The notes: a model not told the origin generated them from the letters alone. Numbered from the stretch's first letter, positions 26,525 to 36,100 are shown. The stretch is 64,000 bases of DNA from CAYJIX01 sp964370375 (GCA_964370375.1 CAYJIX010000002.1:35506-99505), one strand, 5' to 3'. Program-made: numbers and translations.

Positions 26525-27058
26525 ATGAAGACCACAACCTTGCTTCATGCCGATGAAATCAACAGGATTCTTGACCGTTTAACCAGTCAAATCATTGAAC
26601 GTCATGGAAAATGTGACGATCTTGTATTATTAGGTATTCAGCGCAGGGGGATGGATATTGCCAAGCGTTTGTGTGAATCCCTTGAAGGCAAGCTTGGACG
26701 CAAAATTGCCACAGGCGCCCTTGATATCAACCTGTACCGTGACGATTGGACCACCTCAAACAGCAAACCTGTTATCGGGGCTTCGTCGGTTTCTGTATCG
26801 CTTACCAATACAAATGTGATCTTGGTTGACGATGTGCTTTTTACCGGACGCACCATCCGCGCAGCCCTTGAAGCTATCCTTGATTATGGGCGCCCCAGCC
26901 GTGTGGAATTGCTGGTACTTGTGGATCGCGGTCACCGCGAACTGCCCATCCATGCTGATTATATCGGCCGCCAGATCAACACCGCCAAAACAGAAAAGGT
27001 CAATGTGTTGGTAGAAGAGCGTGATCAGCGCGATGAGGTTGTTTTACAACATGCTTAA
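26525..27058 (+). CDS. pyrR: PyrR: pyrimidine regulator / uracil phosphoribosyltransferase
   Basis: 177 residues. The PRPP-binding loop VILVDDVLFTGRTIRAAL and the N-terminal LLGIQRRGMDIAKRL, with ALDINLYRDDW, are distinctive for PyrR. In relatives PyrR binds pyr mRNA and has uracil phosphoribosyltransferase activity. No pyr biosynthetic gene and no obvious PyrR attenuator is adjacent. AAGGAG precedes the ATG. rarA follows after 29 bases. Confidence 0.92.
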   Translation: MKTTTLLHADEINRILDRLTSQIIERHGKCDDLVLLGIQRRGMDIAKRLCESLEGKLGRKIATGALDINLYRDDWTTSNSKPVIGASSVSVSLTNTNVILVDDVLFTGRTIRAALEAILDYGRPSRVELLVLVDRGHRELPIHADYIGRQINTAKTEKVNVLVEERDQRDEVVLQHA

Positions 27059-27087
27059 ATAAGAGCTTGTCCGTTTGAGATAAAAAT

Positions 27088-28341
27088 ATGACTGTTGCTA
27101 GGCCATTACCGGAGCGGCTCAGACCGCAAGAGCTGGAAGAATTTGTAGGACAGCCCCATCTTTTGGAGCGGATCCGCATGTTCATGGATGCTCCGCGCTT
27201 ATCCAGCCTTTTGCTGTTTGGGCCGCCCGGTTGTGGCAAGTCTACGTTAGCCCTGCTGCTTGCACGCGCGCGTGGTGGAACCGTATTGCGTATCAGTGCT
27301 CCTGAAGCAGGCTTACAACAACTTCGGCGGCAATTGGTTGGCGTGGATATTTTGGTGCTTGACGAATTGCATCGCTTTTCTAAGGCACAGCAGGATTTTT
27401 TTCTGCCGGTGCTTGAATCCGGTGAATTGACGCTTATTGCCACCACCACGGAAAATCCTTCGTTTAGCATCACACGGCAGCTTTTATCGCGCTTGCATGT
27501 GCTGCGCTTGCGTCAGCTTGGGCATGCCGAATTGCTAGAGCTTGGACAACGCGGTGCTGCGGCCCTGCAGCTTAACTTAGATACGCCCATCCTTGATTTT
27601 TTAGCCACCGTGTCCCATGGGGATGCACGTATGCTGCTGAGCCTTATTGAGCATACGGCAAGCCTTGCTCAAGAAAAGCGCACGCTTGAGCAGGTAAAGG
27701 CAACCCTTCCGGAAGTGCTTTCACGCCACGATAAAGGCGGTGACAGCCATTATGAATTGGCATCAGCCTTGATCAAATCTATTCGGGGGAGCGATCCTGA
27801 TGCTGCCCTGTATTATTTGGCCTGCCTTGTTGAAGGCGGAGAAGATCCGCGCTTTATCTGCAGACGGCTTATCTTGTCTGCCTCAGAAGATGTAGGCCTT
27901 GCAGACCCTAAAGCCTTGCCCTTGGCAGTTGCGTGCCAACATGCTGTGGAATTTGTGGGCATGCCGGAAGGGCGTATACCCCTTGCTGAAACGGTGGTCT
28001 ATTTAGCCCTTGCACCAAAAAGCAACAGCACGTATGCCGCATACGCCATGGCCAGCCAAGAGGTAAAAGTGCATGGGGCCCAGTCTGTCCCCTTGCATTT
28101 GCGCAACGCTTCAACGGCCTTGCAAAGGGAATGGGGATATGGAAAGGATTATAAATATCCTCATAATTTCCCCAATGCGTGGGTGGATCAGGAATACTTT
28201 CCTGTAGGGCTTGAAGGGCGCATGTTCTACCAAGCCAAGGCAGAAGGGGATGAAGCTCGGCTTTTAGCCTGGACAAGGCGCGTGAAAAAAGCGCGTAAAA
28301 TGCCGATAAAAAATTTGAAACCTTTTACTGAAACAGATTGA
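27088..28341 (+). CDS. rarA: Replication-associated recombination protein A (MgsA/WRNIP1 family)
   Basis: 417-residue AAA+ clamp-loader-like ATPase acting at stalled forks. RPQELEEFVGQPHLL, Walker A GPPGCGKST, Walker B LVLDELHRF, sensor TTTENPSF and the C-terminal YKYPHNFPNAWVDQEYFP block are all typical of RarA. It overlaps the acyltransferase gene by one base at the stop (TGATG). Confidence 0.94.
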   Translation: MTVARPLPERLRPQELEEFVGQPHLLERIRMFMDAPRLSSLLLFGPPGCGKSTLALLLARARGGTVLRISAPEAGLQQLRRQLVGVDILVLDELHRFSKAQQDFFLPVLESGELTLIATTTENPSFSITRQLLSRLHVLRLRQLGHAELLELGQRGAAALQLNLDTPILDFLATVSHGDARMLLSLIEHTASLAQEKRTLEQVKATLPEVLSRHDKGGDSHYELASALIKSIRGSDPDAALYYLACLVEGGEDPRFICRRLILSASEDVGLADPKALPLAVACQHAVEFVGMPEGRIPLAETVVYLALAPKSNSTYAAYAMASQEVKVHGAQSVPLHLRNASTALQREWGYGKDYKYPHNFPNAWVDQEYFPVGLEGRMFYQAKAEGDEARLLAWTRRVKKARKMPIKNLKPFTETD

Positions 28342-29135
28342 TGACTATGAATACCTATTCGCAAAAATCAAGCTACACATCTTCTGGGGAAGCCATACTT
28401 CCTTTGTATAGGAAGTTTCCCAGTTTGTGCTTTTACCCGTATCTTTTGGGAGTATTGCTCAAAAGTGCCCATATGGCGGATCGCGGCTGTTATAGCGGCC
28501 ATGAGTGGGGGCAGAGCAGTGCAAGGGTGATGGACGCGTTAGAGCGGGTAGGGTGTCATATGCACGTTGAAGGCATGGAGCATTTTCAAGGTTTGGAAGA
28601 GCCCTGCGTTTTTGTCGGCAACCACATGAGCTCGCTTGAAACCTTTGTGTTGCCTTGCCTTATTCAGCCCTGGAAGTCTGTAACCTTTGTCGTAAAATCC
28701 AGCCTTATGAAATACCCTGTGTTTCACAAGGTGCTTGGTTCGCGCGATCCCATTGTGGTTGACCGCGTAAACCCTCGAGAGGATTTTGTGAAGGTTATGG
28801 AGGGAGGCGTTGCAAGGCTTAAAGCCGGAAGGTCCATTATTATTTTTCCACAAAGCACAAGGACAGAAACCTTTGACGTGGCAAAATTCAACAGCATTGG
28901 CGTAAAGCTTGCCAAAAAAGCAGGGGCCTTACTGGTGCCTTTTGCCCTACAAACAAACGCCTTGTCCAATGGCAAGTTGCTTCGTGATTTTGGCCCTATA
29001 AGGCCGGAGCGGCCCATTTTTTTCCGCTTTGGCGCTCCGCTCAGCGTGCAGGATTCCGGAAAGGAAGAGCATAAACATATTTGTGATTTTATTGAACAAA
29101 GCCAAAAAGATTTTGCTGCAAAGGCTATGGGGTAA
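28341..29135 (+). CDS. Lysophospholipid acyltransferase (PlsC family)
   Basis: 264 residues. Motif I reads NHMSSLETF, i.e. HX4E in place of the usual HX4D, and motif III is IIIFPQSTRTETFD in place of FPEGTRS. The overall order (motif I, DRVNPRED, FPQSTRT, LLVPFALQTNAL) is that of 1-acyl-glycerol-3-phosphate acyltransferases, which make phosphatidic acid at the inner membrane. The substitutions suggest a divergent subgroup. The start at 28341 (TGATG overlap with rarA) is preferred; ATG 28347 is possible. A hairpin repeat begins directly after the stop. Confidence 0.8.
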   Translation: MTMNTYSQKSSYTSSGEAILPLYRKFPSLCFYPYLLGVLLKSAHMADRGCYSGHEWGQSSARVMDALERVGCHMHVEGMEHFQGLEEPCVFVGNHMSSLETFVLPCLIQPWKSVTFVVKSSLMKYPVFHKVLGSRDPIVVDRVNPREDFVKVMEGGVARLKAGRSIIIFPQSTRTETFDVAKFNSIGVKLAKKAGALLVPFALQTNALSNGKLLRDFGPIRPERPIFFRFGAPLSVQDSGKEEHKHICDFIEQSQKDFAAKAMG

Positions 29136-29199
29136 CAGGGTGCTGGAAAAGCATTCTTCCTTGCCTTTTTATTGAAACTGTCGTTTTTTGAACAGCCTG
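29136..29199. repeat. Degenerate hairpin element after plsC
   Basis: Starts at the base after the plsC stop. Arms CAGGGTGCTGGAAAA and TTTTTTGAACAGCCTG are partly complementary, and the middle shares CTTCCTTGCCT with the element at 52668-52792. It may act as a terminator. The rest of the gap to nadK (29200-29388) shows nothing further. Confidence 0.45.
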
Positions 29200-29388
29200 T
29201 AGGAAATGATTGCTGAAAAAACTACCAACATTTTTTGAACCAAACTTTTGAGGCAGGCTGATACACGTGTTCCAAGGGCATAAACGTTATGCGAACCTGT
29301 AAAAAGCAAGGTCCCATGCTTTGGACGTACCTTTGCCGGATCAGGGAAAATCCTTGAAAATTTTAACAATATCCACTACACCACACCC

Positions 29389-30294
29389 ATGAATATTGAC
29401 AATGCACATATTATGCTCGTTGCCAAGGCACGGCACAAAGAAGCCTTTAACACGGCAGAAATTATGGCCTTGTGGCTAAAACAGCATGGATGCATCGGCA
29501 TTGTTTGCACCGCTGATGAGGATCAACATCGGCTGCAAGAACTTGCTAGGGGCGCTCGCGCCGTGGTGGTGCTTGGCGGTGATGGAACGTTTATTGGTGT
29601 GGCCCGCGCGCTTATGGAATTTCGGGTGCCCTTTTTAGGTATCAACTTTGGACGCGTGGGTTTTTTGGCGGAAGTTCCGGCAGCAGCGTGGCAGGCTTCG
29701 TTACAAGCACTTATTGACGGAACTGCCACTATAGAAACTCGCGCGCTTGTGCGTTGGAGCATTATACGAAAAGGTGAGGAACTGTTTTCAGGGCACGCTG
29801 TGAATGATATTGTGGTGAGCCGCGGTGCCTTGGCTAGGCTTTTGGCCATACATGTACAGGTTAATAGTGAACCTTTGGGCTGGATACGCTCTGACGGTTT
29901 GATTGTGGCTACCCCCCTTGGCACATCAGGCTACGCTCAATCTGCCGGTGGAAGCCTTATGCTTCCGCAGATGCAAGCCATGTCCCTTACTGCTATTTCT
30001 CCTTTTTTGAACAGCTTTCCTTCCATGGTGTTGCCCGCGGACAGCGTTTTAACGTTAGAGGTGGAGCCTTCAAGGGATGTATTTGTAACGGTGGATGGGC
30101 AAGATGGCTTTACGCTTAACCGCGGCGATGTGGTTAGGGCCTCTTGCGAACCGGAAGGATTACATTTTGTTGTTCCGGATAAAGCCGCTTATTTTAGGCG
30201 TTTGCGCCAATGCGGCTTCATTCAGGAATACGTGCCCAAAAGCTCGGAGGCAAAGGCTTTTTCAGGTGATGATGGCAAGGTTGAATCGTCATGA
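29389..30294 (+). CDS. nadK: NAD kinase
   Basis: 301 residues; phosphorylates NAD to NADP. VVLGGDGTFIGVARAL carries the GGDG catalytic motif, and GINFGRVGFLAE, NDIVVSRG and TPLGTSGYAQSAGG (NE/D and GTSGY) are the remaining family motifs. It overlaps the next gene by four bases (ATGA). Cytoplasmic. Confidence 0.94.
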   Translation: MNIDNAHIMLVAKARHKEAFNTAEIMALWLKQHGCIGIVCTADEDQHRLQELARGARAVVVLGGDGTFIGVARALMEFRVPFLGINFGRVGFLAEVPAAAWQASLQALIDGTATIETRALVRWSIIRKGEELFSGHAVNDIVVSRGALARLLAIHVQVNSEPLGWIRSDGLIVATPLGTSGYAQSAGGSLMLPQMQAMSLTAISPFLNSFPSMVLPADSVLTLEVEPSRDVFVTVDGQDGFTLNRGDVVRASCEPEGLHFVVPDKAAYFRRLRQCGFIQEYVPKSSEAKAFSGDDGKVESS

Positions 30295-32135
30295 GCGACG
30301 CTTATCAGCTTGATACAGATAAGGTTCAAAACATCCGCCTTGGGGAAAAACGTGCGTTTGATGCCTGGCTTTATACCTTTCGGGCGGAAAATAATATCGA
30401 ACACCATATCAATCCAAGGGGCGTAGCCAGTCCTGAACAGCTGGCCTTTATGGTAGTTGTGCCGTCACAAGGTGTATATGTGCCGTGTGCAGATGCCATG
30501 TTTTTTGCGCTGCTACAATCACGGCGACGCCTTTCGCCCCTTGTGCGGCGGCATTATGTGCACACATGGCGTATGATTGTGCATAGCATAACAAAGCTTG
30601 CTCAAAAACGGGACAGAACAACAGATGACAGCACAGGGCGTGAACGTAGGCGCGTTATGCTCAACTATTGTCGCAATCGTTTTCAAGGTAGCCTTGCCCT
30701 TGGCTGTATTTTGCCTTCACGCCTGCTCAAACGCCTTGTGGCAACCATTGTGGGGCAAATGGCTGAAGATCCATGGCTTTTTGAGCGCCGAAAGCAAAAC
30801 AGTAACGCGATGAAAGTATTGGCTGATCCGCGCTTGCATGCTGCCTTTGAGAGGGCACCGTCTTCACCGCTAAAACTAGACCTTGGCATGACAGTTACCA
30901 GAAAGTATTATGATGAAATTGCTCTGGCACGGTTTTTCGCACTTGCTGCCCACAGGCTTGGTTCTATGGATGAATGTTCAGGACAATTGCAAGCAAAAGA
31001 GGTTCTTATTGAGGATACTGTAGCTGCTATCCAAGAAGCAGAATGTTTCGTGCCAATGATTCGTAAATGTATGGAAGCTGCCCAAAAAGATGCAGAGCAA
31101 AGCGATACTATGCATACAAAGCCAACACCCTGCACGCTTTTGTATCTTTGCGATTCAGACGGTGGCTTGGTGTATGATCTTGAAATTATAGGAGAACTCA
31201 TACGTCAAGGGCATAAGGTGATCTTAGCCTTAAAAGACCAGCCGTTTTTTCATGCACCCCTTTTAGATGACCTAGACTTGCATCCGCAAATGACAGCGTA
31301 CCTGCATGAAGGCAATGTGTTGCGAAACCACGTGGTAACAAAAAACGAATTGTTGAATACATTGCGTGAGCACAGACTTTTGATCATATCTGACGGCACA
31401 GCCGAATACCTTAATTTATACCGCACATCCACAACCTTTGCCAGAGCATGGAAAGAATGCGACGCTGTCATTGCCAAGGGCCAGAAAAACAGGGAAGTTC
31501 TTTTAGAAACATCCTGCGAATACACCCGTGATATCCTTTGTTTTTGGAAAGAAGGTGAAAACGTGCGCATGCATGTGCGCCCACGGGCAAAGGGCGTGCG
31601 CAAATTCAACGAACGCGATCTGTACCTTAAAGCCAAAAAAATCATCCACACCATGCGCGAAGCCAAAAACGAAGGCAAAGCCATAGTGTTTTACAGTTGC
31701 ATTATCGGAAGCATCCCCGGGCAAACCTCCACAGCCATTAAGGTGGCGAACGTTTTTGTGGAGCATTTAAAAGAAGTTATGGAGCATGTCTTTATCATCA
31801 ATCCGGCTGCCTATTTTGAAGAAGGCATGGATGGTGACGATCTTATGCACATGTGGGAGCAGGTGCAGCGAAGCGGGCTTATAAACATTTGGCGTTTTCA
31901 GCGTGTGGTTGATATTGAAAAAAGCTTTGCCCTTTTGGGGCAAAAGGTTCCTTCTGTTTGGTCAGGCAAGGATGCGACTTTTTCCACAGGTTGTACCAAA
32001 GAAATGCGCATAGCCCTTGACATGCAACGAAAACATCCGGAACTGCAAATTATCGGTCCTGATGCGGATGCGTTTTTTCGTCGTGGCAATTATGGCGTGG
32101 GCAAATATTTTGATGCAACCATATATTCACATTAA
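30291..32135 (+). CDS. ARMT1-like (DUF89) domain protein, large Desulfovibrio-type
   Basis: 614 residues. The central part reads LCDSDGGLVYDLEIIGELI, then VILALKDQPFFHAPLLDDL and CDAVIAKGQKNREVL, which follows DUF89/ARMT1 proteins (DNxGEIVFDLLLIEEL ... ADLIIAKGQGNFE), a metal-dependent phosphatase family acting on phosphorylated metabolites. The usual DN is DS here. The C-terminal ~170 residues (FYSCIIGSIPGQTSTAIKVA, INPAAYFEEGMDGDDLMHMW) are not part of DUF89 as I know it. It is coupled to nadK by a 4-base overlap and followed 11 bases on by a DUF4254 gene. A repair role on damaged sugar-phosphates is inference. Confidence 0.6.
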   Translation: MSDAYQLDTDKVQNIRLGEKRAFDAWLYTFRAENNIEHHINPRGVASPEQLAFMVVVPSQGVYVPCADAMFFALLQSRRRLSPLVRRHYVHTWRMIVHSITKLAQKRDRTTDDSTGRERRRVMLNYCRNRFQGSLALGCILPSRLLKRLVATIVGQMAEDPWLFERRKQNSNAMKVLADPRLHAAFERAPSSPLKLDLGMTVTRKYYDEIALARFFALAAHRLGSMDECSGQLQAKEVLIEDTVAAIQEAECFVPMIRKCMEAAQKDAEQSDTMHTKPTPCTLLYLCDSDGGLVYDLEIIGELIRQGHKVILALKDQPFFHAPLLDDLDLHPQMTAYLHEGNVLRNHVVTKNELLNTLREHRLLIISDGTAEYLNLYRTSTTFARAWKECDAVIAKGQKNREVLLETSCEYTRDILCFWKEGENVRMHVRPRAKGVRKFNERDLYLKAKKIIHTMREAKNEGKAIVFYSCIIGSIPGQTSTAIKVANVFVEHLKEVMEHVFIINPAAYFEEGMDGDDLMHMWEQVQRSGLINIWRFQRVVDIEKSFALLGQKVPSVWSGKDATFSTGCTKEMRIALDMQRKHPELQIIGPDADAFFRRGNYGVGKYFDATIYSH

Positions 32136-32146
32136 ATAGGAACGTT

Positions 32147-32800
32147 ATGTCTATACAACAAAATGTATCATTACAGGGGCTTTTGGAGCTGCTTGACGGA
32201 TGCGTGCAGATCCAGCACAAGGCCACAAAGGCTTGGCATACAACAGAACCGTGCTCTTTGGATTGGCCTACAGAAACAGAAGCTACGCCAAAAACCTTGT
32301 ACCGTCTTGTGCAAAGCCAGCATTTGTGCAATTTTCAGCTTTGGCATGTTGAAGACATTGCAAGGCGAAACGATGTGGGGCCGGAAGTGATTGCTGATTG
32401 TAAAAGGCGCATTGACGGGCTCAATCAACGTCGTAACGATGGTATGGAACGGATAGACGCTTGCTGGAACGCGTTGCTTCTGCCATTATTGCCCGCATAC
32501 GATGAAAAGCGTCCCATAAATACCGAATCTCTTGGTATGGCTATGGATAGGCTTTCTATTTTGAGCTTAAAAGTGTGGCACATGGCAGAACAGCTTGAAC
32601 GCAGTGATGTTGATGAAGATCATATAAAAGCTTGTTCAGATAAACTTGCCGTACTTACAGAGCAGCGAAAAGATTTGCAGGAAGCTATAAGTGTGCTCAT
32701 GGGCGAATATGTTGAAGGCCGTAAACAGCCAAAAGTGTATTATCAATGCAAAATGTATAATGATCCGAAACTCAACCCTGAATTGTATCAACAGCGTTAN
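32147..32800 (+). CDS. DUF4254 family protein
   Basis: 217 residues, all-helical. LYRLVQSQHLCNFQLWHVED, then IARR, near residue 55 and KMYNDPKLNPELY at the end are the DUF4254 hallmarks. The family is commonly next to LPS heptosyltransferases; here the downstream side is hidden by the assembly gap. The stop codon is TAN with its third base in the gap, and the family-typical end makes TAA or TAG likely. Function unknown. Confidence 0.75.
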
Positions 32801-32899
32801 NNNNNNNNNNNNNNNNNNNNNNNNNNNNNNNNNNNNNNNNNNNNNNNNNNNNNNNNNNNNNNNNNNNNNNNNNNNNNNNNNNNNNNNNNNNNNNNNNNN
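32800..32899. other. Assembly gap (100 N)
   Basis: Exactly 100 N, the conventional size for a gap of unknown length. The flanks do not overlap. The right flank reaches, at 32941-32960, a GGCCCTTTTTGAACAGCCTG hairpin arm whose partner is presumably inside the gap, so collapse of a repeat during assembly is likely. Confidence 0.95.
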
Positions 32900-32940
32900 A
32901 ACCCCACTCCCCTTTTAACATTCACCACTTCATTGTATCT

Positions 32941-32960
32941 GGCCCTTTTTGAACAGCCTG
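32941..32960. repeat. Right arm of a hairpin element whose left arm is in the gap
   Basis: GGCCCTTTTTGAACAGCCTG is nearly identical to the right arm of the element at 52668-52792 and similar to that at 3473-3493. No gene is seen between the gap and gatB. Confidence 0.5.
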
Positions 32961-33084
32961 CCCCTAGCGTGAGGTTGAAAAAAACTGTCTGCTAATCAAA
33001 GCGGTGTGTCACTTGCTCATATCCGCAAACGTCTTTATACAGTTGAAAATCGGGCGAGTCGAGCCATGTTTTGAAGGAGAATAT

Positions 33085-34524
33085 ATGCGATTTGAACCAG
33101 TTATCGGCCTTGAGGTGCATGTGCACTTGGCCACGGCATCAAAACTGTTTTGTGCCTGTCCCACAACCTTTGGCGTTGAACCCAATAGCAATGTATGCGA
33201 AGTCTGCTCAGGCATGCCCGGGGTATTGCCTGTACTTAACGAAAAAGCTGTGGAATTTGCCGTGCGCATGGGCTTTGCCGTGGGGTGCACAATAAATGAC
33301 CGTTCAGTGTTTGCACGAAAAAATTATTTTTACCCCGACTTGCCCAAGGGCTACCAGATTTCCCAGTTTGAAAGGCCCATTTGTGAACATGGGTTTATTG
33401 ATATTGAGGTGGATGGCACAACAAAACGCATAGGCATTACCCGTATTCACCTTGAAGATGATGCCGGAAAAAATATCCACTCTGCCGCAGACAACGCCAG
33501 CTTTGTGGATTTAAACCGTGCCGGAGTGCCGCTTATTGAAATCGTGTCCGAGCCGGACATGCGCAGTGCTGCCGAAGCTGTGGCCTATTTGAAAGCCTTG
33601 CATGAGCTTGTGGTGCATCTTGGTATTAGTGACGGCAACATGGAGGAGGGGAGCTTTCGCTGCGATGCCAACGTGTCCATCCGTCCTTTTGGCACAGAAC
33701 GCTTCGGCACCCGTGCAGAATTGAAGAACTTGAATTCATTTAGGCATGTGCAAAAAGCCATTGAATATGAAATAGCGCGCCAACAAGATGTTATTGAGGA
33801 CGGGCAATCTGTGGTTCAAGAAACACGATTGTACGACAGCGCAAAAAATATAACCATGTCCATGCGCGGAAAAGAAGAAGCCCACGATTACCGATACTTT
33901 CCCGATCCGGATCTTGTGCCTGTGCGCGTTACCGATGAGAATATGGCGACATGGAAAGCAAGCCTTCCAGAACTTCCGGCAGCCAAGCGCAAACGTTATG
34001 TGGCAGAGTATGGCCTTTCTACGGATGATGTGGAAACTTTGCTAAGCGACCCTATCGTCACAGCGTTTTTTGAAGAAGCTGCCGCCCTTGTGGATTCACC
34101 TGCTTTATTGCGCCGTGTGGCAACCTTGGTGCTTGGGCCGCTCCTTCGTGAATGCAACCAAGGTGGCACTTCTTTAGCGTCAATAGCCATGAAACCACAG
34201 CATCTGGCAAGCCTAGCAGAACTTATTGAAGGCGGCACCATTAGCAACAAGATTGCTCATGATATGTTTGGAGATCTTTTTGCCACAGGCGTTGACCCAA
34301 AAGAGCACGTGCGCGACAAAGGCTTGGCTCAGGTTTCTGACACAGGTGCCATTGACGCCATAGTGGCAGAAGTTTTGGCAGAAAATCCAAACGAAGCCGA
34401 AGCGTACCGCGGCGGCAAAACAAAACTGCAAAGCTTTTTTGTGGGGCAGGTCATGCGCAAAATGCGTGGCAAAGCAAATCCTGCCATGGTGAACGAGGCG
34501 CTGGGGCGACTTCTTGGTAATTAA
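33085..34524 (+). CDS. gatB: Aspartyl/glutamyl-tRNA amidotransferase subunit B
   Basis: 479 residues; the subunit that binds misacylated Glu-tRNA(Gln)/Asp-tRNA(Asn) and activates it for amidation. FEPVIGLEVHVHL opens the protein; YFYPDLPKGYQISQ, HLEDDAGK, VDLNRAGVPLIEIV and YRYFPDPDL are the conserved GatB blocks, with the helical tail domain after about 330. GAAGGAGA precedes the ATG at 33085; the frame open to 33004 lacks signals. gatA and gatC are not adjacent. Confidence 0.95.
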   Translation: MRFEPVIGLEVHVHLATASKLFCACPTTFGVEPNSNVCEVCSGMPGVLPVLNEKAVEFAVRMGFAVGCTINDRSVFARKNYFYPDLPKGYQISQFERPICEHGFIDIEVDGTTKRIGITRIHLEDDAGKNIHSAADNASFVDLNRAGVPLIEIVSEPDMRSAAEAVAYLKALHELVVHLGISDGNMEEGSFRCDANVSIRPFGTERFGTRAELKNLNSFRHVQKAIEYEIARQQDVIEDGQSVVQETRLYDSAKNITMSMRGKEEAHDYRYFPDPDLVPVRVTDENMATWKASLPELPAAKRKRYVAEYGLSTDDVETLLSDPIVTAFFEEAAALVDSPALLRRVATLVLGPLLRECNQGGTSLASIAMKPQHLASLAELIEGGTISNKIAHDMFGDLFATGVDPKEHVRDKGLAQVSDTGAIDAIVAEVLAENPNEAEAYRGGKTKLQSFFVGQVMRKMRGKANPAMVNEALGRLLGN

Positions 34525-34607
34525 AAAAGGCTGTGTAATGCGGCTATGCATTATGGCGTTAGGCTTGTCTTTTTCTCATTCCCAAACCAGTCGGTGGTCT
34601 ATACAAG

Positions 34608-35087
34608 ATGAAGAGCGTTACGATTTTTACAGACGGTTCCTGCCTGGGTAATCCCGGATCCGGCGGGTGGGGGGCCATTTTGCGTTATGGCACGGCCACG
34701 CGTGAATGTTCTGGGGGCTTTGCCTTAACCACCAATAATCGCATGGAAATTATGGCAGCTATCATGGCTTTGGAAAGTTTAAAGGAACCCTGCCAAGTTG
34801 ATTTATATACAGATTCTCAATACGTGCGCAATGCGGTTGAAAAAGGCTGGCTTAGCGGTTGGCTAAAAAATGGCTGGAAAACAGCTGCCAAAAAACCTGT
34901 AAAAAATCAGGATTTATGGATTCGCTTGCACGCGCAACTGCAAGGCCATAACGTTGTGTTTAAATGGATTCGTGCCCATGCAGGACATACAGAAAACGAA
35001 AGATGTGATACCCTTGCCAAAGCGCAAGCTGCTCTTACTGGTTTGCCGAGGGATATGGGCTTTGAGGAAGGCGAAACAACCTGTTAG
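34608..35087 (+). CDS. rnhA: Ribonuclease HI
   Basis: 159 residues; degrades RNA in RNA-DNA hybrids. The active-site acids are seen in FTDGSCLGNPGSGGWG, NNRMEIMAAI, YTDSQYV and the HAGHTENERCDTLA handle. The last codons (ACC TGT TAG) already lie within a dispersed repeat block beginning at 35081, so the C-terminal Cys and stop may be donated by the repeat. Confidence 0.95.
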   Translation: MKSVTIFTDGSCLGNPGSGGWGAILRYGTATRECSGGFALTTNNRMEIMAAIMALESLKEPCQVDLYTDSQYVRNAVEKGWLSGWLKNGWKTAAKKPVKNQDLWIRLHAQLQGHNVVFKWIRAHAGHTENERCDTLAKAQAALTGLPRDMGFEEGETTC

Positions 35088-35149
35088 CCCACAGGATGTG
35101 GGCGTGCCGCGCAGCGGAGCAAGCCAAAGGCAAGCTGGAACTTGTTTCC
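35081..35149. repeat. Dispersed repeat block, partner of 3522-3590
   Basis: Starts CTGTTAGCCCACAGGATGTG within the end of rnhA and contains GTGCCGCGCAGCGGAGCAAG, matching the block after murA. It is followed at once by the inverted-repeat element 35154-35270. Confidence 0.55.
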
Positions 35150-35153
35150 AGCG

Positions 35154-35270
35154 CAGACGACGCTTGGTCGCACAGGAGCCTACCCAAAGGGCGGCGTAGC
35201 CGTTTACGCTACACGAGCACCGCGAGTCTTACTTACATGGCGAGCAAAGCGTGCGACCAAGCGTCATCTG
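35154..35270. mobile_element. Inverted-repeat element (117 bp) between rnhA and ttcA-like gene
   Basis: Terminal arms CAGACGACGCTTGGTCGCAC and GTGCGACCAAGCGTCATCTG are 20-bp inverted repeats with one mismatch. The interior (about 35175-35250) is homologous in inverse orientation to 3370-3443. It carries no coding capacity and looks like a miniature element or long hairpin. Confidence 0.6.
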
Positions 35271-35313
35271 TACAGTCGGTCGTTGAAACACCCATCAAGT
35301 TGTTAAGGCATAT

Positions 35314-36087
35314 ATGGTAAAAGACAAACTTTCCTTTGCGCAACAGGTGTGCATAAAACGTACGGGCCTTGCCATGCAGCGTGCCGGCATGCTGTATCCC
35401 GGGGCGCGTGTGGGTGTTGCTGTTTCAGGCGGTGTTGACAGTTGGGTTATGCTAGAAGTTTTACGCCGTCGCCAGCGCATTGTGCCTTTTCCCTTTGAAA
35501 TTATGGCCTTGCATATCAATCCAGGTTTTGATCCCCATAATCATGGGGCTTTAACCGACTATTTGGCTCATTACGGCGTGCCAGGTCACATTGAGGTGAC
35601 AAACCATGGCTTAGAGGCACATTCGCCTATCAATCGTAAGCGATCGGCTTGTTTTTATTGTGCTATGTTGCGCCGAACCAGGTTGTTTCAACTGTGCCAG
35701 CAGTATAAATTGACGCATTTGGCTTTTGGCCACAATGCTGATGACCTTGTGGTCACTTTTTTTATGAACATGATGCAAAATGGTCGTGTGGATGGCATGA
35801 ACATGATGGAACCTTTTTTCCAAGGCGAACTTATCGTTATAAGGCCTATGCTTTTGGTGGAAAAAAGTGATATTATTAAAGCTGCTAAGCGTTGGGGCCT
35901 TAGTGTTTGGGATAACCCTTGTCCTTCGGCAGGAATAACGCGACGAAATGACTTTGACGAAACCATCAAAAGCGTGTATGGTCAAAAAAAAATATGGCGT
36001 ACTAATATGTTCAATGCCTTACGCAAATGGCAATTGAATAAAGCCGAAGAAAAACAGTGCAGCCTTAGTAGCGATAATAATGCTTAA
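35314..36087 (+). CDS. TtcA-like PP-loop tRNA thiolation protein
   Basis: 257 residues. The PP-loop is VAVSGGVDSWVML; two cysteines in CFYCAMLRR and a third in NPCPSAG match the iron-sulfur cysteines of TtcA (2-thiocytidine-32 in tRNA); FGHNADD is the family motif. Shorter than E. coli TtcA but of the normal length for this anaerobe subgroup. It overlaps only by frame with the next gene, whose ribosome site lies just after its stop. Confidence 0.85.
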   Translation: MVKDKLSFAQQVCIKRTGLAMQRAGMLYPGARVGVAVSGGVDSWVMLEVLRRRQRIVPFPFEIMALHINPGFDPHNHGALTDYLAHYGVPGHIEVTNHGLEAHSPINRKRSACFYCAMLRRTRLFQLCQQYKLTHLAFGHNADDLVVTFFMNMMQNGRVDGMNMMEPFFQGELIVIRPMLLVEKSDIIKAAKRWGLSVWDNPCPSAGITRRNDFDETIKSVYGQKKIWRTNMFNALRKWQLNKAEEKQCSLSSDNNA

Positions 36088-36100
36088 AAGAGGTTATATT

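Noticed and set aside
29169..29369. 66-codon minus frame before nadK
   Set aside because: It overlaps the hairpin arm, has no ribosome site and faces against all neighbours.
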